Assembly (NCBI GenBank): GCA_029882535.1
Contig: JAOUKM010000011.1
Coordinates: forward strand, 1-46,441
Source of the DNA: Candidatus Bathyarchaeota archaeon
GTDB taxonomy: Archaea; Thermoproteota; Bathyarchaeia; Bathyarchaeales; SOJC01
Reading direction: 5' to 3'
DNA length: 46,441 bases
Position 1 is the first letter of the stretch; every line of letters begins with the position of its first letter. Positions 32,773 to 40,397 of the stretch are shown piece by piece. A model generated the notes under the pieces. It saw nothing but the letters and a program-made list of their open reading frames with translations, had not been told where the DNA came from and searched no databases. The translations under genes and the position numbers were made by a program.

Positions 32773-35073
32773 TCAGAACAAATCGAGTTTTGTGAGCTGA
32801 AAACTCCTGACCGAATCGTGAATATCTCTGGTTGAATAGCCGAAAGGACTTAGGATGTTTGAAGCTGCTGAGTACAGGAGCAAAAGGTATTTTCTAACAT
32901 CAGAATTAGTCTTAGCTTCAATCAAGTCTTCTGCTTTAACTCTTCTCTCATACCGTTTGTTTTCTGCACTAGTAAAAAGAAACCTAACGCTTTTTCCAGC
33001 AGAAATCTCGACTCCCTCTTTCAAAAGTTGTTCGGCAGCAATCACCTGACTAACCTTCTGCTTGTAATTTTCTACATTCTTAGAGAGACGCTTAGTAATT
33101 ATCAAATCCCAAAAAGAAACCTCTCCTTCTAACAATTTCCTTCGAAACTCTCTAACAACTTTCAAAGCCTCAGGTATTTTCTCCATGAAAGCTTCAGAGT
33201 TATTGGCTGTTGCCAGCACTCTAATCATTTCCATCTGAGCATCATAAACAAACTTCGGCGTATCCCTTCTTCTAATTTCTAACCCTCTAACCTTGATCTT
33301 GCCATCTTCCTTTGCCCCATAATAACGGTTTAACACAGGGACATTTTGATGTCTTTTAGAGGGAAGGAAAACAATCCATTTATAACGACCCTCAAAATTT
33401 AATGGCACTCCAATCTTTTCACTTATTTCTTCACATAAGCTGATGTATTCTTGCGCTGTTGCATCTGTCTTCTTAAGCCATAATGAATCAACAATACCAT
33501 GAATTACAGTGAACCTCTTTCTTTCAGCCATACGAGCAGCTTTCAGGAAAGCCTGTCTGCCAAAAGCGCAAACACCAATGTGCCCGTCAACAGTGCCAAA
33601 CTTGGCATTCCTGTACCCCAAATAGCCAAAACAAGTCACCAAAATCCACTTCAAAGCACCTTGACGCCTATCATAAATTTCCTTTAGCCTAGCATCCTTT
33701 ACTTCTCTCATCAACCTTCTGTAACGTAACCTTTTCCCAAGTGCCAACCTCAAAGCCTTAGGCACAATTCCAACACGTTTTTCACAAATATGGTAACTAA
33801 GCTCAGGAATACGTAGTTTTGAGTCTGAGCAACACTTGCAAAGAACAGTTTCAGCAGATATGTTGTACTTCGCCATCAAGGAAGGATACATAGAAGAAAA
33901 ATCTACTTCACCAACATGGTCATGAATCCCCATTCTAGGCTCGTAAACAAAGCCTCCTCGATCTCCAACTAGAAGCTCATAAGCCGACTTGAAAGCTTCT
34001 GGAATACGCTTATTCCTAGGAATCAAAACATCATCTTTCACAGCCTGATAAAACTGAAGAGACGACATACTAGACCCTATTGAAGAACGAGAAGCTCTAT
34101 GCAATGGCACTCTGCAAGTTCTAGCAATCTCAATTAACCCGTCAAGCCCACTATCCCTTTGAATAAACGAGTTATATTCATCAATGTGAACTCTACCGTA
34201 AAGTCTCCTCGTAGGAGCACGATAATATGTTCTACCATAGGAAAAATAGGTTGTTCCACGTCTACGTTTGGCTATAAGAGGTATATTTTCCCTACTCAAG
34301 ACAAAATTATCCAAAACGTCATTTAGCGATGCTCTTCTAGCAAGATAAGGAAGAACATGTGCATCACCACCTCTAGTGAATAAAATATCTGGATCAAGTC
34401 TCTTAACCACACTAATGAACCGTAGCAGCTTATTTTTCTCGCTGCCAGAATCAATAACTATCTTTTCACCATCTTGAGAAATGACCAACTGCTCTATTGG
34501 ATCGTCAAAGCTGGCTATTTTTCCTTTCTTAGCGATGTCAACATAAATTCTCATAACTTTCAAAGGCGGGATTTCATAATCAACACTCTCCACCGAATCA
34601 AGAAGACGGTATTTCAACCTGTGCCTTTCAACTTTAATTTCAACAAAAGCAAGAGGAAAAATGTCACGATCATAAAGATATGCTTGAGCGCTTTTCAAGT
34701 CACAATTATGCAACTGATAACGCAAGTATCTGCCCGCCTCTAAAACTCTACGAACAAAAAAAGGGACCCTCCTACAATCTTTTAACGCAGCTTCTAAAAC
34801 CTTGGTTTTTTCAGTATCAGTTGGATTGGCATATTTGTAGACGAAACTGCACGACGCTATGGATCTGTTTGCATAGAATCGGGTGAATAATCTCTCTAAA
34901 TCTTCTTTTTTGCCAGAAATGTAGATTTTCGGCTTAAACACATCTACAAGGCATATTCTTTCGCCATTCTCAGTGATTATCCAGATGCTCATTTGTCCAA
35001 ACGCAGAAGGATAAAGGTCTAGTATCCAACCTTTCACACGTTTAAGATCGGTTGCATTGTTTTCTAATTGCAT
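32773..35073 (-). CDS. B-family DNA polymerase homolog with degenerate catalytic motifs (PolB2-like)
   Basis: This 766-residue protein has the full PolB layout. Motif A keeps its Asp391 (EVDFSSMYPSL). Motif B is altered (ALKWILVTCFGYLGYRN, with the usual Asn-Ser replaced). Motif C reads HGIVDSLW: Asp529 is kept but the first Asp of the usual DTD is Ile527. The exonuclease domain looks inactive: Exo I is YVDIAKKG (Asp179 kept, Glu replaced by Ala181) and Exo II reads GGDAHVL. Such decay is known for archaeal PolB2/Dpo2-type enzymes, which have been linked to damage tolerance in Sulfolobales. It overlaps the 91-residue gene upstream by 32 bases; a GTG about 37 bases further in would avoid the overlap. 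Confidence 0.85.
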   Translation of the reverse strand: MQLENNATDLKRVKGWILDLYPSAFGQMSIWIITENGERICLVDVFKPKIYISGKKEDLERLFTRFYANRSIASCSFVYKYANPTDTEKTKVLEAALKDCRRVPFFVRRVLEAGRYLRYQLHNCDLKSAQAYLYDRDIFPLAFVEIKVERHRLKYRLLDSVESVDYEIPPLKVMRIYVDIAKKGKIASFDDPIEQLVISQDGEKIVIDSGSEKNKLLRFISVVKRLDPDILFTRGGDAHVLPYLARRASLNDVLDNFVLSRENIPLIAKRRRGTTYFSYGRTYYRAPTRRLYGRVHIDEYNSFIQRDSGLDGLIEIARTCRVPLHRASRSSIGSSMSSLQFYQAVKDDVLIPRNKRIPEAFKSAYELLVGDRGGFVYEPRMGIHDHVGEVDFSSMYPSLMAKYNISAETVLCKCCSDSKLRIPELSYHICEKRVGIVPKALRLALGKRLRYRRLMREVKDARLKEIYDRRQGALKWILVTCFGYLGYRNAKFGTVDGHIGVCAFGRQAFLKAARMAERKRFTVIHGIVDSLWLKKTDATAQEYISLCEEISEKIGVPLNFEGRYKWIVFLPSKRHQNVPVLNRYYGAKEDGKIKVRGLEIRRRDTPKFVYDAQMEMIRVLATANNSEAFMEKIPEALKVVREFRRKLLEGEVSFWDLIITKRLSKNVENYKQKVSQVIAAEQLLKEGVEISAGKSVRFLFTSAENKRYERRVKAEDLIEAKTNSDVRKYLLLLYSAASNILSPFGYSTRDIHDSVRSFQLTKLDLF

Positions 35074-35317
35074 CTAGCTCTTTCTCTAATCTGTTCAGCA
35101 TTTTCTGTTGGTTTAGAAGGATCGACATGACCATAGATTCGAATACAACAGGACGTGTAGCATTACTTCCTGCTGAAGCATAGTTTCTGCAAGCATCTGT
35201 CATCTGCTCAAAAGCCGCTCTGTCTTCGTTGCGCAAAGCCCTCGTAAATCCACTCCATCTCTGTAATTCTCTGTCCAAGGCCATGCGATAGGATGCTATG
35301 GTTTTTCCCATATTCAT
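35042..35317 (-). CDS. Small helical protein of the polymerase operon
   Basis: This 91-residue, all-helical, charged protein contains KTIASYRMALDRELQRWSGF and NRLEKELDAIRKQCNRS. No domain is recognised. It starts four bases inside the end of the RecA-like gene and ends inside the polymerase gene, so it is part of a tightly packed operon. By position it may be an adaptor between the RecA-like protein and the polymerase (inference). It has no membrane segment. Confidence 0.75.
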   Translation of the reverse strand: MNMGKTIASYRMALDRELQRWSGFTRALRNEDRAAFEQMTDACRNYASAGSNATRPVVFESMVMSILLNQQKMLNRLEKELDAIRKQCNRS

Positions 35318-36033
35318 GCCTCCATAAACTGTGTGAGTGTGAGATTCTCTGAAGGAAAATCGATGCTTCCTAATTTGAAGAAAGGATGTTTTTCCAAAAC
35401 AAACTGTTGACCATGTCTAGAGGGTTTTACTAAGGCTACAACATTTGCACGCCCACAAGCTATGGCTTTAAAAAAAATGTTCCGATCTGATGGATAATGT
35501 GGAAGATAAGTTGCAACTACTATCACATGGTTTTCTTTGGCGAACTTTGAAAGATGAACAGTTAACTGATTGAAAACGTCTCTAGTCTCTCTCTTAGGGA
35601 CGTCTTTATCAAGATACAACTCTGCAATGTCCGATATGACCACAAGTTTCGAGTCATATTTCTCAACTGTAGCCTGCAATTTATCGAGGATTAGAGAAGT
35701 CATTTGATACGCTGTGAACGCTCTCGAAATGAAGATCTTTTCCAAGACGTTTCTAGGATCGAGCTCCTGAATTTGAGCAATATAAGAAACATCGTACAAT
35801 CTGAAAGTGTTACCGCCATCTACAAATACCACGTTTGTTTCTAAGCCTCCAAGCTGGTATGGAAGCTGAGCCCTAACGCAAAGAAGCATTGACAAAGGCA
35901 TGACAGCAGAAGAGCCACGTAGGACGGCAAAGTTACCTAAGGTGAAGCCTGGAAACAAATTATCTATTTTTTCTATGTTGAAAGACAAGCGTAATTGAGA
36001 TGGGATACTCTCTACTAATGTCTTTGTTGACAA
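35314..36033 (-). CDS. RecA/RadA-fold protein lacking a Walker A motif
   Basis: This 239-residue protein has the RecA-core layout: LPGFTLGNFAVLRG-like entry (here FPGFTLGNFAVLRGSS), strand NVVFVDGGNTFRLYDVSYIA, Walker B-like KLVVISDIAELYLD, then HLSKFAKENHVIVVATYLPH, and the ending strands. The P-loop position reads RGSSAVMPLSM with no GK[ST], so ATP hydrolysis is unlikely. It starts at TTG 36033 with a strong AGGAGGT ribosome site. It is the first gene of the operon with the small protein and the polymerase. A non-catalytic RecA-like partner of an error-prone polymerase recalls bacterial ImuA (analogy only). Confidence 0.75.
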   Translation of the reverse strand: MSTKTLVESIPSQLRLSFNIEKIDNLFPGFTLGNFAVLRGSSAVMPLSMLLCVRAQLPYQLGGLETNVVFVDGGNTFRLYDVSYIAQIQELDPRNVLEKIFISRAFTAYQMTSLILDKLQATVEKYDSKLVVISDIAELYLDKDVPKRETRDVFNQLTVHLSKFAKENHVIVVATYLPHYPSDRNIFFKAIACGRANVVALVKPSRHGQQFVLEKHPFFKLGSIDFPSENLTLTQFMEA

Positions 36034-36136
36034 GGTGAACCTCCTTTCTCCTCAGCGTTGGGGTTAGATACAAGGGATTCTGAGGCTCTTAAGGATTAAG
36101 CATTAAGACATTCTAGGAAAGGAGGGACACAGTAGA

Positions 36137-36187
36137 GTGAAAGTAAAAGCGTTAATGAAGCTTAATCTGTCAGAATGTGAAAGTAAA
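36137..36187. promoter_or_regulatory. Two 11-base direct repeats in the divergent promoter region
   Basis: GTGAAAGTAAA occurs at 36137-36147 and again at 36177-36187, exactly 40 bases apart, between the RecA-like/polymerase operon and the DUF72 pair. On the minus strand each copy contains ACTTTC. Both flanking genes start with TTG and strong Shine-Dalgarno sites. The repeats are candidate regulator-binding sites for a shared stress response. Confidence 0.45.
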
Positions 36188-36201
36188 CGAGAGGGTGAAG
36201 A

Positions 36202-37116
36202 TTGACAGAATATCTTATTGGCACTGGTGGGTGGGCTTATTTTAAAATCCCAAACAAATCCTCTTTGAAAGCCTATTCTGAAGTTTTTGATTTTGTTGAA
36301 GTTAATTATACCTTCTATGAATACCCAAGTGTCAAAATGGTTGAAAGATGGCGACGTACAGTGCCTAGCGACTTCACGTTCACTGTGAGGTGCCATCGAG
36401 ATTTAACTCATAGAATTGGTTTGAAACCGGTTGACGAAGCTTACGCTGTTTTCAGTCGAATGATAAGTATATGTAAAATATTAGAAGCTCCTTTCCTTCA
36501 TCTGCTAACACCCGCAAGCTATGTTTTCGACGACGAAAAGATAAGCCAAGTAAAAGACCTCTTCTCGTCAATTGACCTGAAAGGAGTTCGCCTCGCTTGG
36601 GAAATTAGAAGCCAAAAAGAAACAAAACTAGCAAATATAATGAGAGACTTTGAAATAGTCCATTCGATCGATTTATCAAGAGAAAACCCTTCAAGCGAAT
36701 CCGATACCATCTATAGCCGAGTATTTGGTAAAGGAAAACACAACATTTACCAATTTACAGACGATGAACTAAAAAAAATCGATAGAAAAGCAATTGACGC
36801 CTCAGTTAAAATGGCGATCATTACATGGCATGGAGTAAAAATGACTAGCGATGCAGCAAGGTTCAAAAAATACAAAGAAACCGGCAATTTTCTTCCAGTA
36901 ACCGCCTATACCGGCGTTGATTCTGCAAGAGCAGTTCTCAAAGAAGATGCTAGATTTCCCTCAACAAAAGCAGAACTAATTGAGAATCAAGGCTGGAAAG
37001 TGATCGATTTGACAGCTGAAAAGAGAGTTCACTTATCCGAATTGCTTAATAAAATACATGAAAAGACCTACAGTGATGTTAAAGAAGTAACCAAGGAACT
37101 GAAGGCTATCCTATGA
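36202..37116 (+). CDS. DUF72 (YecE-like) TIM-barrel protein, first copy
   Basis: This 304-residue protein has DUF72 features: YLIGTGGWAYFKIP at the start, FDFVEVNYTFYEYPS with the conserved N-x-T-F-Y, DFTFTVRCHRDLTH, and RLAWEIRSQ. It starts at TTG 36202 with GAGGGTGA as ribosome site. The family has a TIM-barrel fold; its biochemical role is not established, but gene-neighbour data often place it near DNA repair or Fe-S genes. It overlaps the second copy by four bases (ATGA), so the two are co-translated and may form a heterodimer. It is divergent from the polymerase operon. Confidence 0.85.
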   Translation: MTEYLIGTGGWAYFKIPNKSSLKAYSEVFDFVEVNYTFYEYPSVKMVERWRRTVPSDFTFTVRCHRDLTHRIGLKPVDEAYAVFSRMISICKILEAPFLHLLTPASYVFDDEKISQVKDLFSSIDLKGVRLAWEIRSQKETKLANIMRDFEIVHSIDLSRENPSSESDTIYSRVFGKGKHNIYQFTDDELKKIDRKAIDASVKMAIITWHGVKMTSDAARFKKYKETGNFLPVTAYTGVDSARAVLKEDARFPSTKAELIENQGWKVIDLTAEKRVHLSELLNKIHEKTYSDVKEVTKELKAIL

Positions 37117-37937
37117 GCATAAACAATATTTTACTAGGCACTTCAGGGTGGAGCTACAAAGAATGGGAGGGAGCTTTCTATAGAAAGGGCGAGAAGAGCA
37201 AGCTTCGAGCATATGCACGAGTTTTTCAAATCGTCGAGATTGACTCTACTTGGTATCGGTATCCTTCAAGAGGAACAGTCATGGGATGGCTGCGCTATTC
37301 ACCTTCAAACTTCATCTTCACCGCAAAGCTTCCTAAACTCATCACTCACGAAAAAAAATTAGGTCTTAAAGACGATGTGAAATCCGACCTAGAAAACTTC
37401 TTAGAGATTATGCAGCCACTTCAATTAAATGGAAAACTCGGATGTCTCCTTATACAACTTCCACCCAGTTACGATTACAACCCTGAAAATTTGGAGGCTT
37501 TCTTTGAAATGCTCTCTCCTCAGTTTAAATTTGCTGTTGAGTTCCGAAACCTTTCTTGGATGAGAAGGGAGACTTGGCAACTGTTGAAGAAACACAATGT
37601 TGCTTATGCAAACGTTGACGAGCCTCTTCTACCCCCAGAGGTTCACATTACAGCAGATTTTGCTTACTTCCGTTGGCATGGAAGAGGAGAAAAGCCGTGG
37701 TTTGACTATCTCTATAAGGAAGAAGAACTCGAGCCTTGGATTCCGAAGGTGTTGGAGACCTCAAGGCAAGTTAAACAAGTTCTTGGCTTCTTCAACAATC
37801 ACTTTCATGGTTATGCCCCTGAAAACTGCTTAAGCTTAATCGAAAAGATTCTCGGACTGACACCACAACAGCAGGAAGCCAAAAAGAGAATAAAGAAAAA
37901 ACAAGTTGGTCTTGCTAGCTTCTTTCAAAATAACTGA
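37113..37937 (+). CDS. DUF72 (YecE-like) TIM-barrel protein, second copy
   Basis: This 274-residue second DUF72 protein is closer to the family norm than its partner. It contains LLGTSGWSYKEWEGAFYRKG, FQIVEIDSTWYRYPSRGTVM, FIFTAKLPKLITHEK, LGCLLIQLPPSYDYNPENLE, FAVEFRNLSWMRRETWQLL, FAYFRWHGRG and a C-terminal NNHFHGYAPENCL. These include the conserved acidic, Trp and His positions of the barrel. The ATG overlaps the stop of the first copy. The tandem arrangement of two diverged copies suggests subfunctional pairing (inference). Confidence 0.88.
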   Translation: MSINNILLGTSGWSYKEWEGAFYRKGEKSKLRAYARVFQIVEIDSTWYRYPSRGTVMGWLRYSPSNFIFTAKLPKLITHEKKLGLKDDVKSDLENFLEIMQPLQLNGKLGCLLIQLPPSYDYNPENLEAFFEMLSPQFKFAVEFRNLSWMRRETWQLLKKHNVAYANVDEPLLPPEVHITADFAYFRWHGRGEKPWFDYLYKEEELEPWIPKVLETSRQVKQVLGFFNNHFHGYAPENCLSLIEKILGLTPQQQEAKKRIKKKQVGLASFFQNN

Positions 37938-38020
37938 AACCGAAAAATGGGAAGCGAAGAATTATTTTAATAATCTGGACGTTCTGTAGTTTAGTTGTGG
38001 TTTCATAGAGATGTCGCCCT

Positions 38021-38878
38021 ATGGTAGTTGTTGGTAAAGTTGACAGTGCAAAGGATTTTCGTCATTTTCTGAAGGAACTTGATGTTAAAGGCGTTGTTTT
38101 TGTGGTAAAACCTAATTGGAGCAATGCCAACACCTTTACTTCAGCTGAGACGCTTGATTGGCTTTTTTCTGCTCTGAAAGGCAGAATCAAAGTGATTGAG
38201 GGTTATACTGCGTGGCGTAATGAGCTTAATACTGGACCCGAACCGCAAGAAGTAATAACTCCGAGTAACGCCAAAGCGAAGTGGCAGTGGATTAAAGAGC
38301 AAGACAAATGGTTTCTAAGGTTCAGCGGTATTGATAAAATCTTGTCAAAATATGACGTTGAATACATAAATGTCACAGAAGAAGTTTGGTCCAATAGAAC
38401 CCTTAACCCTGATGAAGTTAGAGATTTTGTTGACAACAAATACGGGATATTAGTTAGGCAAGAGGTGTACAGTTTTGTGCCTACGAAAGTCTACGAGCTT
38501 AGAGACAGTACTTTTATTAGTCTCAATAACAGCCGCCGAATCCGCGAACATGTATCTCTCTCAACCAAAAACTTGTTTGGCTTAATCCCTGACCCCGCAC
38601 GATATGGAAAATGGCATGGCAAGAACGACAGCTACCTGTCTCGAAGTATTGTAGACATCAACAAAATCTACCGCAGTCTCTTCTCACCATGCTACTGGAT
38701 TAACGAGATGAAAGAATTAGGCGTTTTTGTGGGAAGCAAAAATTCGGTGGAAGCTGATGCAGTCACAGCTAAATTAATGGGTATAGATCCTGGAAAAATT
38801 GATTATTTAAGGAAAGTTGCCAACATCTTCGGTGGATACGACGAAAAAGTTTTGACTAAGATTCCTAAATCGCTTTAA
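38021..38878 (+). CDS. DUF362-domain protein without ferredoxin cysteines
   Basis: This 285-residue protein shows the DUF362 pattern: FVVKPNWSNANTFTSAETLD near the start, RIREHVSLSTKNLFGLIPDP in the middle, SRSIVDINKIYRSLF, and VEADAVTAKLMGIDP near the end. Many DUF362 proteins carry a 4Fe-4S ferredoxin tail, but none is present here. The biochemical role of the family is unknown. It stands alone 83 bases after the DUF72 pair. The start ATG at 38021 lacks a clear Shine-Dalgarno. Confidence 0.78.
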   Translation: MVVVGKVDSAKDFRHFLKELDVKGVVFVVKPNWSNANTFTSAETLDWLFSALKGRIKVIEGYTAWRNELNTGPEPQEVITPSNAKAKWQWIKEQDKWFLRFSGIDKILSKYDVEYINVTEEVWSNRTLNPDEVRDFVDNKYGILVRQEVYSFVPTKVYELRDSTFISLNNSRRIREHVSLSTKNLFGLIPDPARYGKWHGKNDSYLSRSIVDINKIYRSLFSPCYWINEMKELGVFVGSKNSVEADAVTAKLMGIDPGKIDYLRKVANIFGGYDEKVLTKIPKSL

Positions 38879-38938
38879 CTCACTATCCTACATGCTTTTA
38901 GCTAAAAAAGTGGAGATTGTTGAGAGTGAAATTTTGTC

Positions 38939-39060
38939 TTAAGGTGCTTCCCATTCTTCAAGTGCTTTCTTCATGTGTCTGATTGCTTCTTCCTCGAAGG
39001 ACTTGACTTTTCTCAGTATTTCTGCTCCTTTCTTTCGGCGTGCGCGCGAGAAAACTACGT
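38939..39060 (-). pseudogene. Possible relic of a small helical protein
   Basis: The minus strand reads RRKKGAEILRKVKSFEEEAI, then RHMKKALEEWEAP and a stop at 38939. It has the amphipathic, charged look of a real C-terminus. No usable start exists upstream, because a stop lies about 35 codons before the end of the open stretch. It may be a truncated gene or a chance frame. Confidence 0.3.
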
Positions 39061-39240
39061 AACAAAGTTAAACAGACAGTACAGCTCTTTCAACAGGAAG
39101 AGCTGAAGCAAAATCAACTTGCTAAGACAGACTTGAGAGAGGTCATTATAGTTTGTGTAGCAGAGGCATTTCCCAAAGTCGCAGAAATGTCTTTACAGGA
39201 GTTTAAACTGAAAGTTGGCAAACTGAAAGGCAAAGGCTAA
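39040..39240 (+). CDS. Small hypothetical basic protein
   Basis: A GTG-started frame encodes 66 residues: a basic N-terminus (RARKLRNKVKQTVQLFQQEE), a central hydrophobic segment (REVIIVCVAEAFPKVAEMSL) and a lysine-rich end. The helical pattern is plausible for a small regulator. The start lies inside a GCGTGCGCGCG tract and no Shine-Dalgarno is seen, so expression is uncertain. No family was recognised. Confidence 0.4.
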   Translation: MRARKLRNKVKQTVQLFQQEELKQNQLAKTDLREVIIVCVAEAFPKVAEMSLQEFKLKVGKLKGKG

Positions 39241-39408
39241 GCTCAAAAAAGCGTTCGAAGCATGTATCGTCTGTGAGCGTATGCTTTTCGACTTGAAATG
39301 CAAACAGCGACTTTTTCAGCTTTTCACAAGCTCTTTGAGGTCCTCCACGGCGGGAACGCTGTAAACTATATTATCTCCGTAGTTAATCGAAGGTGGCTTC
39401 AAACACGC

Positions 39409-39594
39409 TCACAACTGCCTCCGCTTCAAATGCTGCACCAACTCAGACGCTTCCCTAGCAGTCTCTGCACTTCCCACCCGCTTCGCCTTAGCCAATCGCA
39501 TTCTAGCCCCACAATAAGGACACCTCCGGCTCTTCTTACCAGCATCCGCTACTAACAACCTTCCACAACCCCCACAAACCACAATCAAATACAT
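39409..39594 (-). CDS. Small zinc-ribbon protein (DUF1922-like)
   Basis: From the Met at 39594 the frame encodes 61 residues: MYLIVVCGGCGRLLVADAGK, then RRCPYCGARMRLAKAKRVGS, and an ending like ASELVQHLKRR. Two CxxC pairs give one rubredoxin-like zinc site; the layout matches small archaeal DUF1922 proteins. The upstream 38 residues of the longer frame overlap the promoter and are not family-like. It is divergent from the gene at 39662. Confidence 0.75.
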   Translation of the reverse strand: MYLIVVCGGCGRLLVADAGKKSRRCPYCGARMRLAKAKRVGSAETAREASELVQHLKRRQL

Positions 39595-39628
39595 AGTGAA
39601 ACCTACAAAACCTTTTTCACCCGAACAA

Positions 39629-39639
39629 GTATTTAATAC
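39629..39639. promoter_or_regulatory. Near-palindromic TATA element shared by two divergent genes
   Basis: GTATTTAATAC is almost its own reverse complement. It lies about 25-35 bases from both the zinc-ribbon start (39594, minus) and the start at 39662 (plus), so one TATA element could direct transcription both ways. Confidence 0.4.
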
Positions 39640-39661
39640 ATAATAAAAGGACAAAAACAAA

Positions 39662-39994
39662 ATGACCCCCGCCACTCTCAACGAACTTACAACAAAATAC
39701 TTCCGCAAAAAAGGCTACAAAATAGAGCGTAATATTACACTTGAAGGTGCCTCTGGCATTCTCCGCAAATTTGGCTTGATAATAACAAAGTCAAAAGAAC
39801 AACGTGTAGTCAAAATACTTAACTGGAAACGCACAGTCGGCGTCAACATAGTCATAAACCTCGACAAAGCATCAGAAGACGTCGGCTTCAAAAAACCCAT
39901 CGTAATATCAGAAATTTTCAGCAGCCACGCAAAAGCCTACGCAAACCGAAAAGGCGTAATCCTTCTAACCAAACGTGAACTAAACACTTACTAG
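39662..39994 (+). CDS. Hypothetical protein, possibly a degenerate nuclease-like fold
   Basis: This 110-residue protein has an Mrr/PD-(D/E)xK-like secondary-structure order. It starts with a helix and strand (LTTKYFRKKGYKIERNITLE), then FGLIITKSKEQRVVKILNWK, and a later strand-helix (PIVISEIFSSHAKAYANRKG) ending VILLTKREL. The acidic residues and ExK motif of active nucleases are not visible (FGLIIT in place of a D-containing strand, VKILNWK in place of ExK). It may bind DNA without cutting; this is a fold guess, not an assignment. Confidence 0.55.
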   Translation: MTPATLNELTTKYFRKKGYKIERNITLEGASGILRKFGLIITKSKEQRVVKILNWKRTVGVNIVINLDKASEDVGFKKPIVISEIFSSHAKAYANRKGVILLTKRELNTY

Positions 39995-40397
39995 AACGAA
40001 GACGAACATTCGTCAACAAGAATTTTTTGTGGTAACAGGCTTCACACTTGCTTAAGAAACTACTCATTATGCAGCTTCACAGGATGGAGTCTTAGATCTA
40101 TGTCTGCTCAGATGGGAGTAAATGTAAGTAGCAATATTGATGTCTATCTTCACTTGGCATAGAGAGACTTTGAAAAACTGCTGACTCCAATCCAATAAGT
40201 CATGAAGTCGAAGCAAAAAGATGATGAATAATGAGAGGACATGGGCGGTACAATTTTTACGGGTTCTCTCATAGGAACAAACGTGAAGCTTGATTTTGGC
40301 TACTAATTGATCGCTCACAAAAATTTTCTTACTATTTGCATATTGGAACTACAGTGACCTTTAAACCCAAAAGGCAAAGAATGGGAGACGTACGATC
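39995..40397. other. Intergenic region, no accepted gene
   Basis: An 83-codon minus-strand frame (40067-40318) has no recognisable domain and no plausible promoter. The right end contains GGGAG (40383-40387), the probable ribosome site of the MFS gene. Confidence 0.35.

Noticed and set aside
37995-38020. AGAGATGTCGCCC before the DUF362 gene as a further copy of the 15.3 kb fragment
   Set aside because: Only about 13 bases agree and no T-arm follows, so chance is a sufficient explanation.
40067-40318. 83-residue minus-strand protein
   Set aside because: No recognisable domain, odd composition and no promoter; a decayed relic cannot be excluded.
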